Of a stretch of 64,000 bases of DNA, positions 18,755 through 27,752 are shown piece after piece. Below the pieces are notes generated by a model, which was not told where the DNA came from, did no database searches, and saw only the letters and a list, made by a program, of their open reading frames with translations. Numbering within the stretch: position 1 is the first letter of the stretch; each line of letters begins with the position of its first letter. The position numbers and the translations under genes are program-made. Origin of the DNA: Terriglobia bacterium (lineage in GTDB: Bacteria > Acidobacteriota > Terriglobia > JAJPHL01); the NCBI GenBank assembly GCA_021325275.1, contig JAJPHL010000055.1, forward strand, positions 1 to 64,000, written 5' to 3'.

Positions 18755-18851
18755 TGCCGAAGCTTTTCCCAGTGAGAGTGGAAAGCGACCCCTGCTGAAA
18801 ATGGCGGGACCGTCCGACTTCCATACGCGGCTCTCCGCCGCAAACATAGCG

Positions 18852-18880
18852 GTCTAATAGTCGATGTTGGACTATTAGAA
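18852..18880 (+). promoter_or_regulatory. Candidate C-box operator of the restriction-modification controller
   Basis: GTCTAATAGTC (18852-18862) and GACTATTAGAA (18870-18880) each resemble the GACT-N3-AGTC half-operator bound by restriction-modification controller proteins. Together they form a perfect 9-bp dyad, CTAATAGTC/GACTATTAG, around 7 bases. The site lies 28 bases upstream of the controller start, where autoregulation would act on the controller-endonuclease transcript. Confidence 0.65.
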
Positions 18881-18908
18881 ATCCGACTCTACGCTAGGGC
18901 GAGTGCCC

Positions 18909-19160
18909 ATGTACAAGTCGATTCACTCAAAAGAGTACCGCGCGGTCTTGCGCCTCCTACGGAGAGCGCGCGAAGCCGCCGGTGTGACTCAGGCTGAGTT
19001 TGCAAGACGATTAGGGCAGAGCCAGTCGTTTGTCAGTAAGTGTGAAAGAGGCGAACGCCGCTTAGACATCGTTGAGTTGAGGCAATTTTGCTTGGTACTG
19101 AAAATCAGCTTTACGGGCTTTGTCCGGAAAGTCGACGAGGAACTGGGTGCGGGCCGATGA
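18909..19160 (+). CDS. XRE-family controller (C) protein of the restriction-modification system
   Basis: 83 residues, essentially one helix-turn-helix of the XRE/Cro type: LRRAREAAGVTQAEFARRLG and SQSFVSKCERGERRLDIVEL. Size and position match C proteins, which delay endonuclease expression until the genome is methylated. ATG 18909 is chosen; an in-frame GTG two codons earlier is possible. The stop overlaps the endonuclease ATG (ATGA, 19157-19160), the usual C-R arrangement. A dyad of C-box type lies just upstream. Confidence 0.8.
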   Translation: MYKSIHSKEYRAVLRLLRRAREAAGVTQAEFARRLGQSQSFVSKCERGERRLDIVELRQFCLVLKISFTGFVRKVDEELGAGR

Positions 19161-20050
19161 ATGGCGGTTTACCGGTCGTACCGGCCCCGACTGATAGATT
19201 CACTGAACTGGCAAGGCGATACAGTGGTGCGATGCCGGAAGCGTTCATTGCCGTGCTGTGCCCATTACTCATCCCTATTGAAAGCCTGAATAAGGAAATC
19301 ATCAGGATTCCGGGACAGAGCCATTATCGCGCTTCGTTTTCGGTCAGGATAACTGACGAAAGCAGGGGAGTTCTCCAACGAGGCCGAACTGGAAAGTTCG
19401 TCCCGGCCAACTACGCAGGCGCCGGTGGTCTCTGGCGAGAGATCGCCAAGGGGCGAATCATTGATGTCGACGGAGCTACAAGCATTGCAGGTGGGGAGGT
19501 CTATGCCGGCGGGCGAAAGCGGGACCTTGAACACGCACTGACAGAATTGCAGCCGACTGACTTTCTAGAGATTGACCAGTTTGGCGCCTCCGCAAAGGTT
19601 CTGAGCGGGCTGACGGAATACTATTTAGTCGAGATTGCTAAGGCCAGCGGCTATTCTGTCAGGCGCATGCCTGAAGACACCGCGCGACACCTGGGAACGT
19701 ATTACAACTACGATTTCGAATTCGAGCGTGCGGGAGAGCGGCGTAAAATCGAAGTGAAATCCATATGGGGGACAGATACCCGCTTCGCTCGGTTGATCCA
19801 CAGCCGCGGACCAGGGTATCCCACAAGCAGCTGTAAGTTTGAAACACAAGACATATTCGCAGTAAGCCTTTTTTTGAGGACAGGCAATATCAGAGACTTC
19901 GCATTCGCGCGATCGGTCCCGAGAGACATCAGACCGTATGGGCTGCCGCGTGCCCAGAGATTTCCGGACCATGTAAACCAGAATCCTCGTTGCGAAGTAG
20001 GCGATGGGACTTGGTTTGCGACGATAGACGAAGTGTGGAGTCTCGAGTAA
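19157..20050 (+). CDS. Probable type II restriction endonuclease
   Basis: 297 residues with no strong named family. YYNYDFEFERAGERRKIEVK places Asp186 and Glu199-Val-Lys201 in the PD-(D/E)xK arrangement of restriction enzymes. It is translationally coupled to the controller gene and ends 3 bases before the tail of the methyltransferase gene, so the three form one system. ATG 19157 is preferred because of the ATGA overlap; codons upstream belong to the controller frame. The recognition sequence cannot be deduced. Base composition looks less GC-rich than in the flanking genes, consistent with acquisition (not computed). Confidence 0.7.
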   Translation: MNGGLPVVPAPTDRFTELARRYSGAMPEAFIAVLCPLLIPIESLNKEIIRIPGQSHYRASFSVRITDESRGVLQRGRTGKFVPANYAGAGGLWREIAKGRIIDVDGATSIAGGEVYAGGRKRDLEHALTELQPTDFLEIDQFGASAKVLSGLTEYYLVEIAKASGYSVRRMPEDTARHLGTYYNYDFEFERAGERRKIEVKSIWGTDTRFARLIHSRGPGYPTSSCKFETQDIFAVSLFLRTGNIRDFAFARSVPRDIRPYGLPRAQRFPDHVNQNPRCEVGDGTWFATIDEVWSLE

Positions 20051-20053
20051 TCG

Positions 20054-22294
20054 TCAGGCTTTCCACTCACTTGTTAGCCGATCGATCCGTTCGCACAATT
20101 CTCGGTCGAGTTGCTGCGCTTTCTCGCGGAGTTGCATCATCTTCTTGCAGCACTCCTCCATGTCTGCGAGGTAGCACTTTTCTATTGGAAGGACAACATC
20201 AAGGAGGCACGATTCCTCAACCGCAGGGTACGCGATGCCAACATTGTTTCTGAGGACTTGAGCGTTTACGAAATCAGATTGGAGCAGCCGCGCGAGGATG
20301 ATCGGCTCGATTGACGTGCACCTCAGGACTGCGAAGCCCGTCGAGCAGACAGCGCCATCCAACTGGTTAGGGACGATGCCCACCGCCTTACGCTCAGGCC
20401 GCACGGTCGAAACAAGGACATCGCCCGCCCTAACGAGCTTCCTAGCGCGACTGGGTGGGTCAGGGGTCCCCATCTCTTTTCCTCTAACCATGCAATCATG
20501 TGGGCTAACGTCGCCGATCTCGATGTACTGGAACGTCGGTCTCCCTGACTGACGAGGGTCAACTCTGTCATTTGCAAGTATCGCAACATCCCGAACGCGC
20601 AGGCACGCCTGGCCGCACATTTCAAGCTTTCGCTGAATGGCGATAGGAAGGCTCGCGTGAAATGTGGCGTCCCATCTTGACTCATTGGGAGCAAGGTCGA
20701 AGAGTCTGCCGATGCGGAGCGGCGCTTCACCATGGATCTCCCGAAGCAGCACCGGCAGGTCTCCGGGGCCTATGGAAACCTTGTGCCGCTGGGAGCCCCT
20801 TGTTTCCACATCGAAGCCTACGTTTCCACAGATGCCGAAATATACGGTATCTCGCCGCGTTCCTTTGTTTTCCGTTTTCTGCAGGTGGAGGACTGACGTC
20901 TTAGTGTTCGTACCGGCAACTCCGAACGTTACAGACGGAAGGGACACCACGCTTCGAAGACGAATGGAGCTTGAGATACCGCGGCGAAGGTCGGCGAAGA
21001 GACCCCTATTAGTAAGAACACTATCGGGAACGATCGCAACGAGTATTCCATTCGGTGCCAACCAATCGATGTACCGTTCAAGGAATAATAACTCAGAATC
21101 GACGCTCTGCACTGGCCGTCCAGCCCACTCCCTGGTCAACTTGTAACCGTCAAGATCCAGGGCACCGAATTCAGCGCCGAATGGCGGATTCGTCAGGATG
21201 ATTTTCGCTGTTCCCGCAAGGGCATTGGTCAGTCGGGCGTCTGGTCCAACACGGACCAGTGAATTCGCGAGGTGAAGGTTCGCTGCCGGAACGCCGAAGA
21301 GAGCCAGATTCGTCAACGCGAGCCTGATCATTCGCTCGCTCTTGTCGATTCCGACAAGCACTGTCGCCATCATCGATTCGATCCACGATGATAGTGCGGC
21401 CTCGCCGTGGCGATCTCGAACCTGCGGCTGCAGCACACGAAGCATTTCAGACAGGAAGGAACCCACGCCGCACGAAGGATCTAGCACGATGCCAGCGCTC
21501 GTACACGCAGCTGGGTTGATCAAGGCATCGAGATCCGAGGGGTCGAGGGATTGAAGGGCAAGACGCACCATGAAACTCACAACTTCGGGAGGGGTCAGGT
21601 ACTGCCCCAACTCCTTCTCGTCAGAGAACGAGTCCGCCAAAAACTGGCCGAAAGTGTCGTTGAGAACATCGACGCCTTTGGCACCACGGATTTGACCGAC
21701 TAGGTCAGGTGAGGACAACTGTCCAAAACAGTCGATGACCTCCTGGGCAAAGCGGTCCTCCGAGTCCTTGAGACGTAGTTGAAAGTCTTCAGGCTGAAGC
21801 TCGTGAGACAGAGAGGTTGGAAGATGCGACCGAATGGTCTCTGCAATAAAGTTACGCAGTCCGGCCGCTGGCCGTCCATCGCCCACTATTCTGTCGCAAA
21901 TCCCTGTCCCACCTCCATCGATTGACATTACGTGCGCGAAGAGCAGCTTACCTAATTCATCAATCGCCTCGTGCCGAGACGAAAGGCGACCGCTTCGGTG
22001 TAGAATCTCTCTCATTTCTTGGAGTACTACCTGGAGGGCTTCCCGAATCCCATGTGCATCGCGACTGGGAAAGTCGAATAATGCCGTCTGAAGGGCGATG
22101 CCTCGGCGTAGGCGCTCATTCGCGAGTGCGCGAATTCTTCCTTCCATGTCGGCGCGCGGGGCCGCTTGGCCCGACGCCCAACGTAGAAGTGTAGGGGACG
22201 AGACCCCAAGCTCGTTTGCCAGGCCCTCCATTGAACCGTGGCCGCTCTCGATCAGAGATCGCGTTAGGGTGGAGATCGGGGTATCGTAATCCAT
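20054..22294 (-). CDS. N-6 adenine DNA methyltransferase with N-terminal HTH and C-terminal target-recognition domain
   Basis: 746 residues. Residues 20-60 form a helix-turn-helix-like segment (GLANELGVSSPTLLRWASGQ). The catalytic domain is of the HsdM N6 type, with GQYLTPPEVVSF (230-241), the AdoMet loop LDPSCGVGSFL (271-281) and the catalytic TNPPFG (368-373). The last 200 residues resemble one half of a type I specificity subunit (EIGDVSPHDCMV, RAGDVLVSTVRPERK, then a C-terminal coiled coil), so modification and recognition are in one chain. It converges on the endonuclease gene and should protect the host at the same sites. Confidence 0.85.
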   Translation of the reverse strand: MDYDTPISTLTRSLIESGHGSMEGLANELGVSSPTLLRWASGQAAPRADMEGRIRALANERLRRGIALQTALFDFPSRDAHGIREALQVVLQEMREILHRSGRLSSRHEAIDELGKLLFAHVMSIDGGGTGICDRIVGDGRPAAGLRNFIAETIRSHLPTSLSHELQPEDFQLRLKDSEDRFAQEVIDCFGQLSSPDLVGQIRGAKGVDVLNDTFGQFLADSFSDEKELGQYLTPPEVVSFMVRLALQSLDPSDLDALINPAACTSAGIVLDPSCGVGSFLSEMLRVLQPQVRDRHGEAALSSWIESMMATVLVGIDKSERMIRLALTNLALFGVPAANLHLANSLVRVGPDARLTNALAGTAKIILTNPPFGAEFGALDLDGYKLTREWAGRPVQSVDSELLFLERYIDWLAPNGILVAIVPDSVLTNRGLFADLRRGISSSIRLRSVVSLPSVTFGVAGTNTKTSVLHLQKTENKGTRRDTVYFGICGNVGFDVETRGSQRHKVSIGPGDLPVLLREIHGEAPLRIGRLFDLAPNESRWDATFHASLPIAIQRKLEMCGQACLRVRDVAILANDRVDPRQSGRPTFQYIEIGDVSPHDCMVRGKEMGTPDPPSRARKLVRAGDVLVSTVRPERKAVGIVPNQLDGAVCSTGFAVLRCTSIEPIILARLLQSDFVNAQVLRNNVGIAYPAVEESCLLDVVLPIEKCYLADMEECCKKMMQLREKAQQLDRELCERIDRLTSEWKA

Positions 22295-22538
22295 GAATGC
22301 ACCAAGTGTGACCTCAAACTTATCACACGCTACTTCTCAATCGTACACCTTGACCATGAGCAGCTACTCCTGTTGCGGGAAATTGGGAGGAATACGGTCG
22401 CATGGAGGGGCAGGATTTATGTTGGACCAACGCTCTAGCCGGTGACCTCGACTCCATCAGCTTCTTGCGGAGAGCCGGATCCCATACCTCACGAAAAGTT
22501 CGTCCGAGCCTGTGGACAGCCTTAGACCCGCGTAGCCG
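22295..22538. other. Upstream region of the methyltransferase gene
   Basis: No gene is supported. It holds the methyltransferase control region with a 6-bp dyad close to the start codon. Rightward and leftward open frames exist but lack family features, codon character and ribosome sites. The stretch together with the repeat at 22539 forms the right edge of the island. Confidence 0.4.
22306..22328 (-). promoter_or_regulatory. Candidate operator of the methyltransferase gene
   Basis: GTGTGA-N11-TCACAC is a perfect 6-bp dyad whose inner edge lies 11 bases upstream of the methyltransferase ATG at 22294. A repressor bound here would block initiation or ribosome access. The N-terminal helix-turn-helix of the enzyme is a natural candidate for self-repression; this link is inferred. 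Confidence 0.45.
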
Positions 22539-22615
22539 TTTTTCAAAACAAGCTGTAAGGATCATCGGAAGTGCACGACGCACTTTTCGAAGCCCCGGCA
22601 CAAGCTTCATGAACT
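22539..22615 (+). repeat. Right 77-bp direct repeat bounding the restriction-modification island
   Basis: Partner of 18678-18754, same orientation, with the central stem AAGTGC-acgac-GCACTT. Its last 9 bases include the final codons and stop of the SnoaL-like gene, so the repeat abuts a gene end, as expected for an insertion junction. Confidence 0.85.
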
Positions 22616-23080
22616 CGGCTTAGCCGCTTCCGCGGCATGAAACGAAACGACGCGCCAACCACCTTCGCCGCGTATGTAGACCTTCGTGAACCGCCAATCA
22701 TCCTCCACCTCGCGTCCGCCGATTGTGCGCCTACGCTGCAATCTCCCACTGACAACAGCCGCGGAACCGTAGGTGCGAATGTGAAGGTCGGAAGTCTCGT
22801 ATCGCGAAAACTTCATGCGGCCTGACCGTGCGAACGAAAGTGCCTCGGCTTTGCTCATCACCGGCATGAGCGGGACGGCCACTTCTAAGTCATCGGCCCA
22901 TAAATGTTCCAAAGCATCCGCATTTCCCTGCAGGTGGGCTTCGTTCCAAACTTTTTCCAAGCGCGCGAGTTCTTCCCGATCTGCCGAAGGACCGGATCCA
23001 TTGGACGGCGGCGCTTTCTGGCCAGACGCGACACCCGAGGCAAGCAATATCAGGAACCAGGCAGCATAAAGCCGATGCAT
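22607..23080 (-). CDS. Secreted SnoaL/DUF4440-like (NTF2-fold) protein
   Basis: 157 residues with a signal peptide (LYAAWFLILLASGVASG). A compact NTF2-like fold follows: EELARLEKVWNEAHLQGNAD, ALEHLWADDLEV and a C-terminal RFTKVYIRGEGGWRVVSFHA. This pattern belongs to the DUF4440/SnoaL-like group of small ligand-binding or unknown enzymes. It is not in an operon. Its stop codon sits inside the right direct repeat of the neighbouring island, and before insertion it may have lain directly upstream of the sensor kinase gene at 18513. The 242 bases to the next gene show nothing. Confidence 0.75.
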   Translation of the reverse strand: MHRLYAAWFLILLASGVASGQKAPPSNGSGPSADREELARLEKVWNEAHLQGNADALEHLWADDLEVAVPLMPVMSKAEALSFARSGRMKFSRYETSDLHIRTYGSAAVVSGRLQRRRTIGGREVEDDWRFTKVYIRGEGGWRVVSFHAAEAAKPSS

Positions 23081-23322
23081 ATGGGCTTGAGTATAACATC
23101 CGCAAAACGCTTGCCAAGCGACATGCCATCGATACGAATCGGCGAAAAGATGATGTTTTTCCCGATTACTCGCCGTGCTGCTTGAAAAGCACGTAGAGGC
23201 CGGCTGTCGATCATCGGCTTGACACGGTAGCGGGCGATTCGAGTTCAGTAGGTGAGACTGTCCTTCCTGGCTCCGCCCGACACAACGCGGGAAATCAGAG
23301 TAAACTGATTGCGGGGGGAGCA

Positions 23323-26300
23323 GTGAGAACAGTCCGGTTCGCCCTTTTCGCCATCGCTATTCTGCTGAGCGGGGCGCTCGCCTGGGGACAAGGTGTGATT
23401 ACCACCGTCGCCGGGGGAAATCCTTGGGTGTTCACCGGCAACAGGGGTCCCGCCATCAACGCGCCGCTGGGAATCCTCACCGGCATCGCGGTCGACTCAC
23501 TAGGAACCATTTACGCCGCGGACAATAGCAACTCCCTGGTCGTAAAGATCACCCGCGACGGAGCGTTGACCATCGTCGGCGGCGGCGGGCAAGCCGACCC
23601 GTACAGCAGCAATGTCCCGGCCACCAGCCTGCCGATGGCCCCAAACGGAGTGGCGGTGGATGCGACCGGCAACATTTACGTCGCCGATAATTTTGGCCTC
23701 ATCCGCAAGATCAGTACAGCCGGAATCGTTACGACGGTGGCAGGCAATGGAACTTCCGCCTTTTCCGGCGACGGCGGCCCGGCCACTAGCGCATCGTTGA
23801 ACTCTCCGGCGGGCGTGGCGCTCGATAACGCCGGCAACATCTACATCGCCGACGCAAACAACAATCGCATTCGCAAGATCAATCCGTCGGGAATCATCTC
23901 GACGGTCGCAGGTAATGGAACCTCCGCCTTCTCCGGCGACGGCGGACCGGCCGGCAGCGCGTCGTTGAACAATCCGACCGGCGTCGCGGTAGATCCGGCA
24001 GGTAACGTCTATATCGCCGATGCCTACAACAACCGGGTGCGCAAGGTTAGCGCGGGCATCATCACCACCGTCGCAGGCGGCGGGCAGGGCGGCGATGGCG
24101 GTCCCGCCGCGAGCGCGTTGATCAATTTTGTGCGAGGTGTAACCGTAGACGCTTCCGGCAATCTCTATATCGCCGCCGTTAACGACAGCAATGTTCGCAA
24201 AGTCAACGCCGGTACGATTTCAACGGTGGCCGGCAACGGAACGGCCGCCTATTCCGGTGACGGCGGTCTAGCTACGGCAGCCTCGCTCTATTATCCCTAC
24301 GGCGTGGCACTCGATAGCTCGGGAAACATCTACGTCGCCGACAGCAACTATTCGAGCGGTTACATTCGCCAGGTCAGTCTGACAACCGGCAACATCACCA
24401 CGCTGGCCGGCAACGGTGGATACAAGTTCGCGGGCGATCTCGGCCCGGCCACCGGCGCTACCCTCAATCATCCGGGCGGCGTGACTGTCGATGCGTCGGG
24501 CAACGTCTATATCTCCGACTCCTATAACAATCGCATCCGTAAAGTCGGTTCGTCCGGCATCATCACTACGATCGCCGGAAATGGACTTCCGAATTTCTCC
24601 ACGGGCGACCCGGCCACGAGCGCATCGCTGCAACAGCCCGCCGGCGTGGCCGTGGATGCCGGAGGAAACCTCTACGTCGCCGACCGCGGCAACCATCGCG
24701 TGCGGCGCGTTACCAACGGAAGCATTTTTACGGCGGCGGGAGGCGGGACAGGCGGCGACGGCGTTTCAGCCACCACGGCCGCCTTGAATTCTCCCACGGC
24801 GGTGGCCATCGACGCGGCGGGAAATCTCTACATCGCCGATCAATACGCGTGCCGGATTCGCAAAGTGACCAACGGAATCATCTCGACCGTCGCCGGAACC
24901 GGTGACTACGGCTCATCCGGCGATGGTGGTCCCGCGATCAACGCGAAACTATCGAATCCCTCAGGGGTCGCCGTGGATAGTTCGGGCAATATCTACATCA
25001 GCGATTACGGCAACAATCGCATCCGCAAGGTCAGCCCGGCCGGCACAATCACGGCGTTTGCAGGCAACGGAACGTCAGGCTATTCCGGCGATGGCAGCCC
25101 AGCCGTGAACGCGATGCTGAGCAATCCTCAGGGCGTTGCGGTGGACGTATCGGGCAACGTCTTGATCGCCGACGGCAACGGCGTCGTCCGAAAGGTGACT
25201 CCCGCGGGAATCATCAGCACGGTGGCGGGCGGGGCGCCGTGTTGTTCCCCGGGCGACGGCGGTTTGGCCAAGAATGCGTGGTTGAGTTCCCCATCGGCGG
25301 TGGCAATCGACGCCACCGGAAATATCTTCATCGCCGATTCGGACACGGATCTGGTGCGCGAGGTGTTGGCCGCCGCGCCTTCACTGGCCGTCTCGCCGAC
25401 GACGTTGGGTCTGGCGGCCACTTCTGGATCGCCGGGCGGCACGCAGCAAATCACGGTGGTCAGCAATGCATTGGGCGTGGCTTGGACGGGACAAGCGCAA
25501 AGCACCGGCGCATGGCTCTCTGTTTCACCGTCCGGAACCGCTCCGGGTGCGGCCGACGTGAGCGCCGATGCGTCGAATTTGGGGCCCGGAACCTATCAGG
25601 GCACCGTGACGATCAAAGCGCCTCTGGCTGTTCCCTCATCGCAAACGGTTTCGGTTCAACTCGTGGTTTCCGCGGTGATGCCGGCGCGACTCACCTTACA
25701 GCCCTCGTCATTCAATTTCCAGACGCCGGCGGGCGCGGCCGGCGTTCAGGTCCAGACCTTGCAAGTCGGCAACGCTGGAAGTGGTATTTTGCAATGGACC
25801 GCATTCGCCACCACCACCTCGGGCGGAAGCTGGCTCACGATTTCCGTGCCTTCCGGCTCGGCTTCCTCCGCGTCGCCCTCAATGATCCAAATCACGGCGG
25901 GTTCCGGCTCGCTCGCTGCCGGAACTTATTCGGGCCAAGTGACGGTGCGCAGCCAAACCACCGGCGAGACCAACAACATTCCGGTGACGCTGCTGATCTC
26001 GTCGGGAACGCGAACGCTGTTGCTGAGCCAGACGGCACTCCTGTTCACCGGCGTGCAGGGAGGAACGATCGTACCTCCGCAAAACTTCTCCGTTTTGAAC
26101 ACCGGTCAAGGCGTGTTGAATTGGAACGCGGTCAACGTGATCTATTCCGGCGGAAACTGGTTGAGCTCTTCGCCCGGCACGGGAAGTACCGATGCGGCGT
26201 CGCTTCAGATCCCGCAAATCACCGTGGGCGCGAATACCACTGGGATGACTGCCGGAGATTATACCGGCATCGTCAGCGTGAGTGGCTCGTCGGCGAACAA

Positions 26301-27744
26301 CTCTCCGCAGATTGTTACCGTAAAACTGCACGTGCTGCCTCCCGGCAGCAATCCGGGAGTTTTGGTGAGACCGACCGGACTCGTCTTTGCCGCGGCGGCC
26401 GGAACCTCGTCGCCGCCCCCCCAGACCGTGACGGTGGCGACGGCCGCCTCCGGCGCCAACGACTTCACCGCGGGTTCCTTGACGCGCACGGGCGGCAACT
26501 GGCTGAACGTGTCGTCAAGGGGTGAGTTCTCCATCGGCCAGCCGGGATCTCTAGTGGTCCAGCCAGTCCTGGGAAACTTGTCTCCCGGCGTGTATCAGGG
26601 AACGGTGGCCCTTTTGTTCGCCGATGGCAGCGCGCAAACCGTTGGCGTCACGTTTTTGGTCATCGGCGCAGCAGGCACTGGGAGCAGCCTGTCGCCGGAA
26701 GACACCGGGTGCGTACCGCAAAAGCTGTTTGCCGCGGACCGCAGTGTGGGCAGCAGTTTTTCTTCACCCGTCGGCTATCCGCGGACTCTGGAGGTCTATG
26801 TAGCGGACAACTGCGGCAACCCGTCAGGCAACGGGACGGTGATTGCGTCGTTCTCGAACGGCGATCCTCCGATTGTGCTGGTCAGTCTTCTCAATGGAAT
26901 CTACACCGCGACGTGGCAGCCGGGAACGGCCGCGGCTCAAGTGGTAATTACAGAAACCGCGAGTTCACCGGGCCTGGCGTCCGCGGTGCTGCAAGTTTCC
27001 GGTCAAGCGCCGGACAGTCCCTCGGCTCCCGCGATCAGCGCCGGAGGAGTGGTGAATGGCGCGAGCTTCGCGGGCGGCGCGCCGCTGGCGCCGGGCGGCA
27101 TCATCTCTTTGTTCGGGAAGAACCTGGCTGCGGGATCCGCCTCGGCCAGCCAATTGCCGTTGACAACGGCACTCGGCGGACTCAGTGCGAGCGTGGGCGG
27201 TGAAGACATGCCGTTGTTCTATTCAAGCAGCGGCCAGATCAACGCGCAACTGCCGGTCGACTTGCCGACAAACAGCAAATTGCAAGTGATCGTCAGGACC
27301 ACGGCGCAAGGTGCGGCGTCCATTGCCACCGTCCCTGAGACGATCAACGTGGGAAGCGCCGCGCCCGGTATTTTCACGGTGCTCTCTTCCGGCAAGGGAG
27401 ACGGAGTGATTCTGCACGCCGACAACACGCTTATCAACGCGGCCAATCCCGCCAAGGGTGGCGAGGAAGTGGTGATCTACTGCACCGGCTTGGGACCAAC
27501 CACTCCGTCATTCCCAAGCGGCACTCCGGCTACGGCGCCGAACGACACGGTGAACCCGGTGACCGTTACCATCGGCGGCCAGAACGCCGTCGTCGTGTAC
27601 AAAGGGCTTACGGCGGAATTGGTCGGACTCTATCAAATCAATGCGTATATTCCTGCGGGATTGTCGGGGAGCCAGCCGATTCAAGTCACAGTCGGACAGG
27701 GGAACTCAAGTCCCGCCGGCGTGACGATTTCCGTAGTGCCGTAG
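23323..27744 (+). CDS. Giant secreted NHL-repeat protein with BACON-like and TIGR03437 domains
   Basis: 1,473 residues. GTG 23323 has an excellent ribosome site (GGGGGGAG) and leads into a signal peptide (FALFAIAILLSGALAWG). About twelve NHL propeller blades follow (to residue about 685), several nearly identical, with a recurring VAGNGTSAFSGDGGPA and IYIADANNNRIRKI pattern. Next come three or four BACON-like beta domains (NWLSSSPGTGS, GTYSGQVTVRSQTTGE). The C-terminal 230 residues are the TIGR03437 domain (VVNGASFAGGAPLAPGGIIS to YQINAYIPAG). The family is an exported Solibacter speciality of unknown role; binding of carbohydrate or protein at the cell surface is a guess. Confidence 0.9.
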   Translation: MRTVRFALFAIAILLSGALAWGQGVITTVAGGNPWVFTGNRGPAINAPLGILTGIAVDSLGTIYAADNSNSLVVKITRDGALTIVGGGGQADPYSSNVPATSLPMAPNGVAVDATGNIYVADNFGLIRKISTAGIVTTVAGNGTSAFSGDGGPATSASLNSPAGVALDNAGNIYIADANNNRIRKINPSGIISTVAGNGTSAFSGDGGPAGSASLNNPTGVAVDPAGNVYIADAYNNRVRKVSAGIITTVAGGGQGGDGGPAASALINFVRGVTVDASGNLYIAAVNDSNVRKVNAGTISTVAGNGTAAYSGDGGLATAASLYYPYGVALDSSGNIYVADSNYSSGYIRQVSLTTGNITTLAGNGGYKFAGDLGPATGATLNHPGGVTVDASGNVYISDSYNNRIRKVGSSGIITTIAGNGLPNFSTGDPATSASLQQPAGVAVDAGGNLYVADRGNHRVRRVTNGSIFTAAGGGTGGDGVSATTAALNSPTAVAIDAAGNLYIADQYACRIRKVTNGIISTVAGTGDYGSSGDGGPAINAKLSNPSGVAVDSSGNIYISDYGNNRIRKVSPAGTITAFAGNGTSGYSGDGSPAVNAMLSNPQGVAVDVSGNVLIADGNGVVRKVTPAGIISTVAGGAPCCSPGDGGLAKNAWLSSPSAVAIDATGNIFIADSDTDLVREVLAAAPSLAVSPTTLGLAATSGSPGGTQQITVVSNALGVAWTGQAQSTGAWLSVSPSGTAPGAADVSADASNLGPGTYQGTVTIKAPLAVPSSQTVSVQLVVSAVMPARLTLQPSSFNFQTPAGAAGVQVQTLQVGNAGSGILQWTAFATTTSGGSWLTISVPSGSASSASPSMIQITAGSGSLAAGTYSGQVTVRSQTTGETNNIPVTLLISSGTRTLLLSQTALLFTGVQGGTIVPPQNFSVLNTGQGVLNWNAVNVIYSGGNWLSSSPGTGSTDAASLQIPQITVGANTTGMTAGDYTGIVSVSGSSANNSPQIVTVKLHVLPPGSNPGVLVRPTGLVFAAAAGTSSPPPQTVTVATAASGANDFTAGSLTRTGGNWLNVSSRGEFSIGQPGSLVVQPVLGNLSPGVYQGTVALLFADGSAQTVGVTFLVIGAAGTGSSLSPEDTGCVPQKLFAADRSVGSSFSSPVGYPRTLEVYVADNCGNPSGNGTVIASFSNGDPPIVLVSLLNGIYTATWQPGTAAAQVVITETASSPGLASAVLQVSGQAPDSPSAPAISAGGVVNGASFAGGAPLAPGGIISLFGKNLAAGSASASQLPLTTALGGLSASVGGEDMPLFYSSSGQINAQLPVDLPTNSKLQVIVRTTAQGAASIATVPETINVGSAAPGIFTVLSSGKGDGVILHADNTLINAANPAKGGEEVVIYCTGLGPTTPSFPSGTPATAPNDTVNPVTVTIGGQNAVVVYKGLTAELVGLYQINAYIPAGLSGSQPIQVTVGQGNSSPAGVTISVVP

Positions 27745-27752
27745 GCTCGCGG

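Noticed and set aside
18338-18847. Leftward open frame crossing the left direct repeat
   Set aside because: It overlaps the start of the sensor kinase in another frame, has no ribosome site, and its only similarity to another frame is due to the repeat itself.
22323-22610. Leftward open frame crossing the right direct repeat
   Set aside because: Shares residues with the left frame only through the 77-bp repeat; no family features or ribosome site.
23420-25370. Repeated DNA within the large NHL gene considered as an intergenic repeat array
   Set aside because: The repeats are in frame and encode beta-propeller blades.
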